64,000 nucleotides of DNA from Acetoanaerobium noterae (GCF_900168025.1 NZ_FUYN01000003.1:62001-126000); one strand, 5' to 3'; counted from the stretch's first letter, positions 9,472-18,264 are shown. Translations and numbers: made by a program. Notes: generated by a model from the letters alone, not told the origin.

Positions 9472-10810
9472 CCCCCATGCTATTTTCTATAAAACCAGTA
9501 TCATACAATCCTGATTTGTAAACATTGTTTTCCATTATCTGAAAATGATAATCTACATTTGTAATAACTCCATCAACAACAAACTCGCCTAAAGCTCTTT
9601 TCATTTTCATGATTGCTTCATCTCTTGTAGTTGCGTACACTATTAGCTTTGCCAGCATTGAATCATAGTGTGGAGGCACGCTATAGCCTTGATATAAAAA
9701 TGAATCCACTCTTACGCCATTTCCACCTGGTATATGAAGGCTGTTTATCTTTCCTGGCGAAGGTCTAAATCCATTGGAAGCATCCTCTGCATTTATTCTG
9801 CATTCTATCGCATGACCTAATATCTTTACATCAGCTTGAGCATACTGCATTTTATGTCCTGCTGCAATTAATACCTGCTGTCTTACTATATCTATACCAG
9901 TTACCATTTCAGTAACAGGATGTTCAACTTGAATTCTAGTATTCATCTCCATAAAATAGTAATTTCCATCCTTGTCTAGAAGAAATTCTATAGTTCCTGC
10001 ATTTTCATATCCTACAGCTTTTGCTGCAGCTACAGCATCATTTCCTATAGCTTCTCTAAGCTCGTCACTTATTACTATACAAGGTGCTTCTTCTACCATC
10101 TTTTGATTCTTTCTTTGGACTGAGCAATCTCTTTCACCTAGATGAATTACATTCCCAAATTTATCTGCTAGAAGCTGAACTTCCACGTGCTTTGGATTTA
10201 CAATTACCTTTTCTATATAAAGGCCATCATCTCCAAAAGCATTTTTCGCTTCAGTTGCTGCATTTTTAAATGCATTTTCAAAGTCTTTTTCTGAAGTAGC
10301 CATTCTCATGCCCTTGCCGCCACCACCAGCAGCAGCTTTTATCATAACAGGGTATCCAATATCATTTGCTATTTTATGACCCTCACTTATATCCTTAACA
10401 ATTCCATCTGAGCCTGGGATTACTGGAATTTTTTGAGCTTTCATCATTTCTTTAGCTCTAGATTTGTCTCCCATTTTATTTATGATTTGCCAAGATGGTC
10501 CTATAAAGGTCAAATTGCATTCCTCACACATCTTTGCAAACTTTGCATTTTCTGATAAAAATCCAAATCCTGGGTGAATAGCTTGAGCTCCAGTAGTCAG
10601 AGCAGCACTTAATATATTCATGCTGTTTAAGTAGCTATCCTTAGATTTCGCTGGACCAATACATACAGCTTCATCTGCTAGCTGAACATGAAGGCTATCT
10701 TTATCTGCTTCAGAATATACTGCTACACTGGCGATTCCCATTTCTCTAAGTGTCCTGATTACTCTTACGGCAATCTCTCCTCTGTTAGCTATGAGCACTT
10801 TAGTAAACAT
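9464..10810 (-). CDS. accC: Acetyl-CoA carboxylase, biotin carboxylase subunit
   Basis: ATP-dependent carboxylation of biotin on AccB, the first half-reaction. ATP-grasp features in order are ANRGEIAVRVIRT near the start, the glycine-rich loop KAAAGGGGKGMR near 160, and EMNTRIQVEHPVTE near 290. The 448 residues are full length. GGGAG precedes the ATG and the gene starts 4 bp after accB. Its 3' end overlaps accD by 8 bases. Confidence 0.97.
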   Translation of the reverse strand: MFTKVLIANRGEIAVRVIRTLREMGIASVAVYSEADKDSLHVQLADEAVCIGPAKSKDSYLNSMNILSAALTTGAQAIHPGFGFLSENAKFAKMCEECNLTFIGPSWQIINKMGDKSRAKEMMKAQKIPVIPGSDGIVKDISEGHKIANDIGYPVMIKAAAGGGGKGMRMATSEKDFENAFKNAATEAKNAFGDDGLYIEKVIVNPKHVEVQLLADKFGNVIHLGERDCSVQRKNQKMVEEAPCIVISDELREAIGNDAVAAAKAVGYENAGTIEFLLDKDGNYYFMEMNTRIQVEHPVTEMVTGIDIVRQQVLIAAGHKMQYAQADVKILGHAIECRINAEDASNGFRPSPGKINSLHIPGGNGVRVDSFLYQGYSVPPHYDSMLAKLIVYATTRDEAIMKMKRALGEFVVDGVITNVDYHFQIMENNVYKSGLYDTGFIENSMGVD

Positions 10811-10814
10811 AATT

Positions 10815-11267
10815 CTAAACTCCCTCTATGAGAAATAGCGGCTGCCCAAACTCAACTGCTGATTCGTTTGCTACTAATATCTCAACTATTTTTCCATCTA
10901 GCTCAGCTTCTATCTCGTTCATCATCTTCATAGCTTCAATGATACATAGAACATCGCCTTTTTTAACTGTATCTCCTACTTTGACATAGGCTGGTGAGTC
11001 TGGCGATGGACTACTGTAAAAAGTTCCTACGATTGGTGATTTTACTTCTTTGCCGTTAAGAGCTTTAGTTACTTTCGCTTCCGGCTTTGATTCTATATGT
11101 ATCTGTACTTGTTCCTTTGTTTCTTCAACGGCTGGCGTTGATGTCATCTGAACAAATGCGCCTTGCTTTTTAAGCTTTATTTCCATTCCGGGAATCTTAA
11201 GCTCTATATCGCTAAGTCCAGCGCTATTCATTAACATAGCCAATTCTTTTATCTCGTTTATTTGCAT
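10815..11267 (-). CDS. accB: Biotin carboxyl carrier protein
   Basis: Carries biotin between AccC and AccDA. The biotinyl domain is at the C-terminus with Lys114 in EAMKM; a flexible Pro/Glu/Lys-rich linker (about 40-70) joins it to an N-terminal segment typical of BCCP. I chose the ATG at 11267, 4 bases after GGAGG; this gives a 150-residue protein starting MQINEIKEL. An upstream in-frame start would read through the operator region. It is the first gene of the acc-fab operon, behind a good promoter and FabT-like boxes. Confidence 0.96.
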   Translation of the reverse strand: MQINEIKELAMLMNSAGLSDIELKIPGMEIKLKKQGAFVQMTSTPAVEETKEQVQIHIESKPEAKVTKALNGKEVKSPIVGTFYSSPSPDSPAYVKVGDTVKKGDVLCIIEAMKMMNEIEAELDGKIVEILVANESAVEFGQPLFLIEGV

Positions 11268-11287
11268 AATTCCTCCAAAATATATAG

Positions 11288-11332
11288 TTTGATTATGAAA
11301 TAGTTTGATTATCAAATCATTTTATATTCAAA
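11288..11332 (-). promoter_or_regulatory. Three FabT-like operator boxes before accB
   Basis: The middle box, 11304-11316, reads TTTGATTATCAAA, a near-perfect palindrome matching the FabT consensus as I know it. A copy at 11288-11300 has one mismatch (TTTGATTATGAAA). A weaker copy at 11320-11332 matches 10 of 13 bases. Their centres, 11294, 11310 and 11326, are exactly 16 bp apart. The weak box touches the -10 element; the others lie in the early transcribed region. Binding would block initiation at the acc promoter. Confidence 0.8.
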
Positions 11333-11360
11333 CTATATAACATTAGATATCCTTTGTCAA
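11332..11360 (-). promoter_or_regulatory. Sigma-A promoter of the acc-fab operon
   Basis: On the minus strand, TTGACA (11355-11360) is followed after 17 bases by TATAGT (11332-11337). Transcription would start near 11325, about 58 bases before accB. Confidence 0.8.
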
Positions 11361-11387
11361 ATATTTTTTTATTATAAAAAATCGCAA

Positions 11388-11481
11388 GAAAAAAAGCACC
11401 AAGGTTGTGAGCTAACATCAACCCTAATGCTTTTAAGTATGTATGAGTAAAAACTCATGCGCTAGGAAAATCCTAACGAAT
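11388..11481 (-). ncRNA. Candidate small RNA with own promoter and terminator
   Basis: From a predicted start near 11481 the transcript would be about 94 nucleotides with three hairpins in a row. Hairpin 1 (11460-11478) pairs CGCTAGGA with TCCTAACG, with one wobble. Hairpin 2 (11443-11458) pairs ATGAGT with ACTCAT. Hairpin 3 (11392-11434) pairs AAAAGCA and GGTTG with CAACC and TGCTTTT around an internal loop and is followed by seven T on the minus strand, a terminator. No open reading frame with a ribosome binding site is seen. I do not recognise it as 6S, SRP RNA, tmRNA or a known riboswitch. The acc promoter begins just downstream. Confidence 0.6.
11392..11434 (-). terminator. Terminator of the small RNA before accB
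   Basis: Two-part stem: AAAAGCA (11392-11398) with TGCTTTT (11428-11434), and GGTTG (11403-11407) with CAACC (11419-11423), separated by a symmetric 4-base internal loop. Seven T follow on the minus strand. Confidence 0.75.
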
Positions 11482-11487
11482 AAACAG

Positions 11488-11516
11488 ATTATACCAAATC
11501 TAATCAAAGAGTACAA
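11488..11516 (-). promoter_or_regulatory. Promoter of the small RNA
   Basis: Minus strand: TTGTAC (11511-11516), a 17-base spacer, then a perfect TATAAT (11488-11493) preceded by TGG (extended -10). No gene start lies downstream before the terminator at 11392-11434. The rest of the gap, 11517-11656, is AT-rich with nothing further recognised. Confidence 0.75.
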
Positions 11517-11656
11517 TATTATTTTTACAAATAAATTAAATTTTTATGGAAAATTCACTCAATTCAACTTTTATTGACATAAATTAAGTCCTATGGATAT
11601 CATCAGAAGTTTATTTTACATCATTATGAGCTTTTGATTCCTATAAAAAATACAAC

Positions 11657-12337
11657 CTACTTAGTTTTAATTACCTCTATGTCGTTTGTATAAAGGTCTA
11701 TCATCATAAAGGAATTTCTAAGCAAATCTCCTCTGTTTAAAAGTAATTTTATTACCTCACTCACTTGAATCGAAGCTACAAGTGCTGGCGTAAACGATGG
11801 ATTTCCTAGCTCTTTTTCTATGCCCCTTTTAATATCCTTAGGATATAGTATGTCTAAAGTAGTGTCGTTTGGATAAATTGTTGCAACCTGACCGTACCAC
11901 CCAGCAATTGCTCCATGAACTAGAGGAAGGTTTAGCTCTGTACAGACCTTGGCTATATATTTCCTCAAATCAATGGAGTCAAGAGCATCCACTATTACAT
12001 CGTGATTTGCAATTATTTTCATCGCATTTGAAGAGTCTACAAATTCGTAGACTGGAATAACCTTAGTTAGAGGATTGATTCCCTTTACTCTTTTTTCAGC
12101 TTCTAGCGCTTTCGAGCTTCCTAAGTTGTTCATTGAACTAAAAAGCTGTCTATTTAAATTTGTTTCATCAAAAACATCTCCATCCACTAAAGTTAGGCTT
12201 CCGACCCCAATTCTAGAAAGCATTTCTACAATATAGCCTCCAAGACCTCCTAGGCCTAATACGCAGACCTTTTTCTGAGACAAAAGTATAATTTCATCAT
12301 CTGACATTAGATTTTTATTTCGCGAATATCTTAGCAT
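11657..12337 (-). CDS. ThiF/MoeB/HesA-family E1-like adenylyltransferase
   Basis: Proteins of this family adenylate the C-terminus of a ubiquitin-like sulfur carrier (ThiS, MoaD) or a tRNA. The nucleotide motif GLGGLGG is at 28-34, followed by DGDVFDETNLNRQ (53-65), the usual E1 Asp/Asn/Arg segment. The CxxC zinc pairs of full MoeB are absent, and at 226 residues it is a short stand-alone E1 domain. It starts 20 bp after a methyltransferase-MOSC gene and is likely co-transcribed. The MOSC neighbour favours a cofactor-related role over thiamine, but the sequence does not decide it; TcdA-like tRNA modification is another option. Confidence 0.8.
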   Translation of the reverse strand: MLRYSRNKNLMSDDEIILLSQKKVCVLGLGGLGGYIVEMLSRIGVGSLTLVDGDVFDETNLNRQLFSSMNNLGSSKALEAEKRVKGINPLTKVIPVYEFVDSSNAMKIIANHDVIVDALDSIDLRKYIAKVCTELNLPLVHGAIAGWYGQVATIYPNDTTLDILYPKDIKRGIEKELGNPSFTPALVASIQVSEVIKLLLNRGDLLRNSFMMIDLYTNDIEVIKTK

Positions 12338-12357
12338 TTCTCCCTCCTAAAAACTGA

Positions 12358-13353
12358 CTATTTTAATGATAAAGGCTCTATTTCATCTCCTAAATGTATA
12401 TCTCCTCCCACTATAACTCTAGCAAATAAAGCCTGAGTATATAAAGGACATCGTTTATTTTCCTTTCTAATAAGGCAGTCTTCAAAGCATTCTTTTCCTA
12501 TCTGAGTTATTTCTAAAACAGCATCTGCTATTTTAAGCTGCTGAGAAACCTTTAGGCTCATTGTTTCCAGATTATTAAACCTTATATTTTCAGAGAATCG
12601 ATTTACGCATAGGCCCATTTTATAATCCTGCAAACTAGATTTTGTACTTTGGCTGAGTAGACTTATCTGTCTTAACGTTCTTCCTGCATGGATATCGTCC
12701 ACTATCCCACAATCGCTTGATAGCTTTAGAGTTTTTACTGATTCACGTGGCAAGTCCTTGGATTTCTTTATCATAAGCTTTGTAATTAGACCTGATTCAG
12801 CTTTTATCTTTTGGCAAATGAATAGTTTTGGAGCTCTTTCATTTTGATTCTCTGGATTTATAAAAATAACTTTATATGCCTTAGGGTTTAAGTTTTTCAT
12901 AAATTCTCTTACAGCATTAAATTCCTGAAAATCATCATGTCCTACATAGGAAGCTATAGCTAAAACTCCTTCTGGTTTTAAAAGAGCTAAAGCCTTATTA
13001 AGTGCTTTAATAGTAATATCTGCTTTTGTGTAGGTCTCATGGCTTCCACCAGGAAGATAGCCTAGATTAAAAATAGCAGCTGAAATAGTACCCTTTACGT
13101 GCATATTTAGATTTTCGTGAGAATCTAAAATAAAATCAATCTGAGGATATTTGCTTTGCAGTCTCTCTTTACAAGCCTCTACTGCATCCGAGTCTATATC
13201 AAAAGCATAAACTCTGCCTTGCTCACCTACTATTTGAGCTAAAAATTCTGCATCATTGCCATTTCCAAGAGTGGCATCGACTACTTTGTCTCCTGATTTT
13301 ATATATTCTTTAAGTATATATTTTGAAAGCTCAGTTATTTGTGTTATTATCAT
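12358..13353 (-). CDS. MnmM/YtqB-like methyltransferase fused to a MOSC domain
   Basis: Residues 1 to about 180 are a Rossmann methyltransferase: VVDATLGNGNDAEFLA (motif I, near 24-39), AFDIDSDAVEA, then NLGYLPGG, the signature of the YtqB/MnmM group that methylates the wobble uridine modification of tRNA. Residues about 185 to 331 read as a MOSC domain: HAGRTLRQISLLS, GLCVNRFSENI, then IGKECFEDCLI with the expected cysteine, and FARVIVGGDIHLGD. MOSC domains carry sulfur or bind molybdenum cofactor. Joining the two in one chain is unusual. The ThiF-like gene follows 20 bp downstream. The methyltransferase assignment is firm; its substrate and the MOSC role are inferred from family resemblance. 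Confidence 0.8.
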   Translation of the reverse strand: MIITQITELSKYILKEYIKSGDKVVDATLGNGNDAEFLAQIVGEQGRVYAFDIDSDAVEACKERLQSKYPQIDFILDSHENLNMHVKGTISAAIFNLGYLPGGSHETYTKADITIKALNKALALLKPEGVLAIASYVGHDDFQEFNAVREFMKNLNPKAYKVIFINPENQNERAPKLFICQKIKAESGLITKLMIKKSKDLPRESVKTLKLSSDCGIVDDIHAGRTLRQISLLSQSTKSSLQDYKMGLCVNRFSENIRFNNLETMSLKVSQQLKIADAVLEITQIGKECFEDCLIRKENKRCPLYTQALFARVIVGGDIHLGDEIEPLSLK

Positions 13354-13371
13354 TTTTTATCCCTTCATTAT

Positions 13372-14502
13372 TTAATTCATGACCTTCATTTTTAAGGTGT
13401 CTATAATTTGCTCAAACTCACTTTCTTCCTTACCAAAATGCTCTAATATGCCTTTCCAGTCAAAGCCCTGAATCTCTCTATTATGAAATATTGAATTTAT
13501 ATAGTTTGATAAGGCTATAAGATAAACTAGGTCTTTATTTGTGACATTTTTATTATATGGATCGTTGTGATACAAAGCACATTCAACTAAATCAGAAGGC
13601 ATCCCCCATAAATTAAGTATGGCGGCTCCTAGCTTCTCATGTGAAATTTCTTTAGCCTTGAGAAGGCTAGAGTATTCAAAATGCATTAGCTGACCTATAT
13701 CAAACAAAAGAGCTATAAGCTTGTACTCCTGGGAAATAGCTTTATCAAATAGATATTTATAAAGCCTAATGATTATTTCCTTATTATTCATCATATAAGG
13801 CCAAAAGATTTGTAAATCGGAACCTTCAACCATGTTTAAAACTAAATTTTTATCATTTAGATAATCCTCTAGGATTTTATTGATTTGGTCTTTAGTGAGA
13901 TTTTTTATGGCTCTTGATAATGTTGATGGCTTTAATACAGCGTTTAGAGAATTAGCAATATGAATAAATCTAAGTGCAAGCGCAGGGTCATTGCAAAGTA
14001 TTGAATATAGCTTTTCATCATCCTCGTCAAATGGATAACCTGATTTTATCAGCTTAAGTGTATTTGGATGAATAGGTAATATATCAATACTCCCAACGAC
14101 TTCCATTATGTCTTCATTAATAGCTATAGTTCTTGCACTTTTTAGCTTATTTAGAAGCGATATGAGCTTATCGTTGTCCCACGGCTTGTACATATATGAA
14201 TGGGCTATAGAATTTTTAATAATATTAAAAATAAAATTACCATCCACATGACCGCTTAATACAATTCTAGATGTAGTTGGAAAATTTTCCTTAATGTAAG
14301 TTAGAAGCTTTATACCATCCATATCTGGCATCTTTATATCGCAAAGTATGATGTCATAGGGAGTATCATTAAATGCTTTAATCGCTTCAAATGCAGAGGC
14401 TAAATAATCCATTTCCAAATCAATCTCAAATGTCATCCGTCTAATTGCCCTTAAAATTTCTTTTTCATCATCTACTACTAGTATTCTAACTTTGCTTTTC
14501 AC
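13372..14502 (-). CDS. Response regulator with receiver and HDOD output domains
   Basis: The N-terminal receiver has the acidic pair Asp11-Asp12, phosphoacceptor Asp55 (LCDIKMPD) and a later YKPW lysine. Residues about 140-340 resemble an HDOD domain (LPIHPNTLKLI, SILCNDPALALRFIHIANS, HEKLGAAILNLWGMP). HDOD domains are relatives of HD phosphohydrolases that often lack catalytic residues and signal through protein contacts. I chose GTG at 14502 because an AGGGGG ribosome binding site lies 6 bases before it; an in-frame TTG lies 18 bases upstream. It follows the histidine kinase gene by 33 bp, so the two are probably partners. Confidence 0.85.
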   Translation of the reverse strand: MKSKVRILVVDDEKEILRAIRRMTFEIDLEMDYLASAFEAIKAFNDTPYDIILCDIKMPDMDGIKLLTYIKENFPTTSRIVLSGHVDGNFIFNIIKNSIAHSYMYKPWDNDKLISLLNKLKSARTIAINEDIMEVVGSIDILPIHPNTLKLIKSGYPFDEDDEKLYSILCNDPALALRFIHIANSLNAVLKPSTLSRAIKNLTKDQINKILEDYLNDKNLVLNMVEGSDLQIFWPYMMNNKEIIIRLYKYLFDKAISQEYKLIALLFDIGQLMHFEYSSLLKAKEISHEKLGAAILNLWGMPSDLVECALYHNDPYNKNVTNKDLVYLIALSNYINSIFHNREIQGFDWKGILEHFGKEESEFEQIIDTLKMKVMN

Positions 14503-14535
14503 ATTAAGACCCCCTAACAATTGGAATCATATAGC

Positions 14536-16722
14536 CTATTTAGGCAGTTTTATAGTAAACTTACTTCCCTTATTAGGAGTACTTTCCACTATTAAGTCAC
14601 CTTTATGCTTATTTTTTATAATTTCGTAGGATATACTAAGACCTAGCCCAGTACCTTGCCCTACAGGCTTAGTAGTAAAAAATGGATTAAATATTTCTGA
14701 TACTATTTCCTCTTTTATGCCTATCCCTGTATCTTCTATGCTACAACATACGAAGTCCTCTTCCTCAAATGTAGTTATTATTATATCTCCTTGAGTATCA
14801 GGACTTTTTTCTTTAATAGCATGCACCGCATTAACTATGAGATTTAATAATACTTGGTTTATTTCAACAGGAATTACTTTTATACTAGAAATTTTTCCCA
14901 ATTTTTTTATTACATTCGCATAGTATTTTATTTCATTATTTGCAACAAGCAAAGTACTTTCTATACCTTCATTTAAATCATAGTCCTCAATAGTATCTGA
15001 CTCATCTGATCTTGAAAACAATCTTAGTCCAGTTATTATTTTGTGAATTCTATCAAGTCCATGTTTAGAATCATGAATCAAATCAGGCATATCCTCTTTT
15101 ATTAGATTAAGCCTTCTAATAAGAGTGCTGTTACTTGCTCCTTCATTTGAGTCAGCTCCATTATCCTTTATTAAATTCTTATCGTTGCAAGAGCATTTTA
15201 GAAATTTTTCAATCGCAGAGTCATATATTTCTATATATTTCTTCAATGTATCAAAATTGCTCATTACGTAACCTAAAGGATTGTTAATTTCATGGGCTAT
15301 TCCTGCTGCTAGCTGACCTATTCCAGCCATTTTTTCTTGATGAATCATTTGATTTTGAATTTCCTTTAATTGAACTAAGGCATCCTTAAGTTCTTTATTT
15401 CTATCTTCTAATTTTTTTTCATAAATTCTTCTATTGCTTATATCCTTTACAGCAATCAAAACAATTTCTTCGTTATTTAGAAGAGTATTTGTCACTGTCA
15501 TTTCTCCTAATATAAGTGCATTATCCTTGGTCTTTAGGTTCACTTCAAAGGTCATATTTTTTTTATGAGAGTTATCGTTTATTTCATTTATAATATCCTC
15601 GTAAATATTACCCTCTATAAGGTCGTGCAAAGTTAAAGAGCTAAACTCCGATTGCGAGTAGCCTAGGATATTACATGCGTGCTCGTTTACCATCAAGAAA
15701 TAAGGATTCACTTTATTATCCTCAAGCTTGTGAATAAATATTGCTGAATTAATATTGTGAAATAACTGCCTGAACCTTTTCTCGCTTTCAATTATCGCTT
15801 CTTTATCCTTAAAGCTATCTATGCTGTTCCCAACTAATCTAGCAACCAAGGTTAAAATTTTATTGATTTCGTTGTTCATCTCACAGCTTTGTGATATATT
15901 GTCAGCACCAATAAAGCCAACAATTTCATTTTGACTTTTTATTGGAAAAACAAAAAGTGAAGTGATATTGTAAAGATTTAGTATATTAATATCGTTTAAG
16001 CTGCAATCATAATCTTTGCAGTCTCTCATAATCCATACCTTTTCATGTGCATTTATCTCTTTAATCCACCACGTATAGTCTTCAAAATTTAGCTGCTTTC
16101 TTTTTTCCATGAGAGAATCTATTTCTTTATTGCACCACTCATAGGTGTTGTCTATAATAGTATTTTCTTTTAGTAGCTCAAATACATATACTCTATCAGC
16201 TCCTGTAAGCATGCCTACATCTCTTAAGGCTTCATTTACAGCTTTATCCTTGTCATAGTTCCCTAAAAACCTGCTGGAAATCTTGCTAATCATGCTATTA
16301 GTTTTATTTACACTTTTCATATACTCTTCAGCTAGATACTGATCAGTATAGTCTTCAAATCTAACCATCAGCCTAGTTTCATCCATTTGAAGTTTATAAA
16401 TTTCAATTTTTATATAAAATACAGTTCTTTGACCATTTATTGCTGTTATGTATGAATATCTCTGTCTCATTGAATTGGATAAAGCTCCTATACCCTGTTC
16501 AAGCAAAAGATTGATTTGCTTCTCGCATATTTCGCAATCATAATCCTCTTTTGAGCATCCATTAATTCTTGAAATCAATGCCTCTCCAGCTGGATTTATA
16601 TATTCAATTTCCCCATTTTTGAGCATAAGCAGACATACATCTAAATTAAGTACTATGTCCTTGTACTTCACAAAATCATCACCTGAATTATTTTTGCTTA
16701 TTATATTATCAAGAAAGCTCAT
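14536..16722 (-). CDS. Soluble hybrid-sensing histidine kinase (PAS-GAF-PAS)
   Basis: A 728-residue kinase without membrane segments, so it senses a cytoplasmic signal. Likely order: a PAS-like domain (15-130), a GAF domain (145-300), a second PAS with its PAC segment (312-435), a short coiled coil, the HisKA H-box with His477 (GIAHEINNPLGYV) and a HATPase domain with ExxxNLIVNAVHAI, DTGIGI and GTGLGLS. The N-terminal third has several cysteines (residues 67 and 70 form CEIC), which could bind metal or sense redox. GAGGGGGAG precedes the ATG. The receiver-HDOD gene follows directly and is the natural partner. Confidence 0.88.
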   Translation of the reverse strand: MSFLDNIISKNNSGDDFVKYKDIVLNLDVCLLMLKNGEIEYINPAGEALISRINGCSKEDYDCEICEKQINLLLEQGIGALSNSMRQRYSYITAINGQRTVFYIKIEIYKLQMDETRLMVRFEDYTDQYLAEEYMKSVNKTNSMISKISSRFLGNYDKDKAVNEALRDVGMLTGADRVYVFELLKENTIIDNTYEWCNKEIDSLMEKRKQLNFEDYTWWIKEINAHEKVWIMRDCKDYDCSLNDINILNLYNITSLFVFPIKSQNEIVGFIGADNISQSCEMNNEINKILTLVARLVGNSIDSFKDKEAIIESEKRFRQLFHNINSAIFIHKLEDNKVNPYFLMVNEHACNILGYSQSEFSSLTLHDLIEGNIYEDIINEINDNSHKKNMTFEVNLKTKDNALILGEMTVTNTLLNNEEIVLIAVKDISNRRIYEKKLEDRNKELKDALVQLKEIQNQMIHQEKMAGIGQLAAGIAHEINNPLGYVMSNFDTLKKYIEIYDSAIEKFLKCSCNDKNLIKDNGADSNEGASNSTLIRRLNLIKEDMPDLIHDSKHGLDRIHKIITGLRLFSRSDESDTIEDYDLNEGIESTLLVANNEIKYYANVIKKLGKISSIKVIPVEINQVLLNLIVNAVHAIKEKSPDTQGDIIITTFEEEDFVCCSIEDTGIGIKEEIVSEIFNPFFTTKPVGQGTGLGLSISYEIIKNKHKGDLIVESTPNKGSKFTIKLPK

Positions 16723-16790
16723 GGAATGCTCCCCCTCTCATAACTATTAATAAAATACCCCTTTAACTATAAATTATACAATAATAGCAA

Positions 16791-16832
16791 AAAAGAAGCT
16801 CTCGAAAAATATATTATTCGTGAACTTCTTTA
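16791..16832 (-). terminator. Terminator after the bactofilin gene
   Basis: AAAGAAG near 16792-16798 pairs with CTTCTTT near 16825-16831, with further TC/GA and CGAA/TTCG pairs inside. On the minus strand a T/A-rich tail follows. It separates the M23-bactofilin pair from the kinase gene. Confidence 0.65.
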
Positions 16833-16840
16833 AGTATTTT

Positions 16841-17215
16841 TTATTCAGATGCTTCAGTAGAGTTTAGCATCTTGCAATTGCCTTCAAAGAAAGCATCTTC
16901 ATCAATCACTAGGGTTTTTACCGTTATATCTCCTTTTACTTTTCCATTTGATGTTATTCTTACAAAGCTTTGAGCTTCTATATTTCCTGTCACCTTACCC
17001 GATACTATAAGACTGCTTGTAACAATATCGGCTTCAACTAAAGCATTTTCTCCTATAAATAGATGTCCTTCGACATTAACTTTCCCTTTTAGCTGGCCAT
17101 CTAGCCTTATAGAGCCTTTCGCATTTAAATCTCCTACAAAGCTAGTATTCAAGCCTATCAAGGTATCAAATTTATCAAAATCAGTATCTATTTTGGTTTC
17201 CTTTTTATTAAACAT
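16841..17215 (-). CDS. Bactofilin family protein
   Basis: A 124-residue polymer-forming cytoskeletal protein. The central part (about 18-105) has the repeating beta-helix pattern of the DUF583 family (SFVGDLNAKGSIRLDGQLKG, then LIVSGKVTGNI). Bactofilins polymerise without nucleotide and recruit cell-wall enzymes. It follows an M23 peptidase gene by 9 bp, the same partnership seen in many bacteria where bactofilin and LytM protein act together on peptidoglycan. AGGGGGA precedes the ATG. Confidence 0.92.
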   Translation of the reverse strand: MFNKKETKIDTDFDKFDTLIGLNTSFVGDLNAKGSIRLDGQLKGKVNVEGHLFIGENALVEADIVTSSLIVSGKVTGNIEAQSFVRITSNGKVKGDITVKTLVIDEDAFFEGNCKMLNSTEASE

Positions 17216-17224
17216 AGATTCCCC

Positions 17225-18136
17225 CTACTTAACTAGAATTTTTTGTGGATCAATTGGTGTACCATTTTCTCTGATTTCAAAGTGAAGATGAGGCCCTGTG
17301 CTCCTGCCAGTGCTTCCCATTTTTCCAATTAAGTCACCCTTTTTAACTTGGTCACCAGCTTTCACTAGCTGCTCGCTAAGATGAGCATACACGGTACTAT
17401 AACCATTTCCGTGCGAAATAAGTATCATTTTTCCATATGTACCATTGATTTCAGAAAATAGCACTATTCCTGTTGCTGATGCATATATGTTTGTTCCCGT
17501 ATTATTCGCTAAATCTATTCCGCTATGAAACTCAATTTTTTTTGTTACTGGATGAGTCCTGTCTCCAAAAGGAGAAGTAAGTCTTCCTTCTGTAGGCATG
17601 CTATTTGGAATTTTTTCCAGCTTTGTTATTTTGCCTTGTATATTATCAAATAGCTCATCTATATTTTTTTCTTGAGAGCTAAGCAGCTCATCTACAAATC
17701 TAATGTCAGCCTCATCCACTTCAGGCATATAAAAATCTCTATCGGCTGATCTAGATACTACGCTCATGCTTTCTGCTTCAGCAGCTTTAGGATCTATAGC
17801 TTTTGTAATCTGATTTTCAAGCTCCTTAAGCTTTGCAATACGGCTTTCTATTTCTTGTGATTTCGATGCAAAATAATCAATTTTAACCTTTTGAGCTGTA
17901 TTTTCTTTTTTTAAGGTAATCAATTGTCTGTTCAAATTTTGATAATCTTGATTGACATAAAAATACCTTGTAGAAAAAAAAGTAAGCATGCTAGTTAACA
18001 TTATCAAAGCTAAAACAGCCGCTGCTATAATTTTATATGAAAATGCGTATTGTCTTATTTTACTTGTACTATTGGGTATCATCATTAATGTCAATTTCTG
18101 AGTTTTCTTCTTTGTATGAAGATATGATTTTTTCAT
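17225..18136 (-). CDS. Membrane-anchored M23 (LytM) peptidase
   Basis: Cuts peptidoglycan cross-bridges or activates another hydrolase. A basic N-terminus is followed by one membrane segment (about 36-57), a coiled coil (about 65-115), then the LytM domain (about 195-303). Zinc ligands are visible in FHSGIDLAN and HLHFEI. I chose the ATG at 18136 (303 residues, MKKSYLHTKK), about 12 bases after GGAGGG; a longer reading from 18211 would add 25 residues that include the ribosome binding site. The bactofilin gene follows and probably acts with it. Confidence 0.9.
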   Translation of the reverse strand: MKKSYLHTKKKTQKLTLMMIPNSTSKIRQYAFSYKIIAAAVLALIMLTSMLTFFSTRYFYVNQDYQNLNRQLITLKKENTAQKVKIDYFASKSQEIESRIAKLKELENQITKAIDPKAAEAESMSVVSRSADRDFYMPEVDEADIRFVDELLSSQEKNIDELFDNIQGKITKLEKIPNSMPTEGRLTSPFGDRTHPVTKKIEFHSGIDLANNTGTNIYASATGIVLFSEINGTYGKMILISHGNGYSTVYAHLSEQLVKAGDQVKKGDLIGKMGSTGRSTGPHLHFEIRENGTPIDPQKILVK

Positions 18137-18231
18137 TAAAGATTTTTTCCCTCCTTTATAAATCTTTTGCCCTAGATTATATATAATAATATATTTTAAA
18201 AAAAAATACAAATTTTTGAAGTTAAAGCAAA

Positions 18232-18264
18232 AACATCTGCAGTAAGTTATGCACTACAGATGTT
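18232..18264 (-). terminator. Terminator after the PP2C regulator gene
   Basis: AACATCTG (18232-18239) pairs with CAGATGTT (18257-18264). On the minus strand TTTTTGCTTT follows. Confidence 0.75.
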
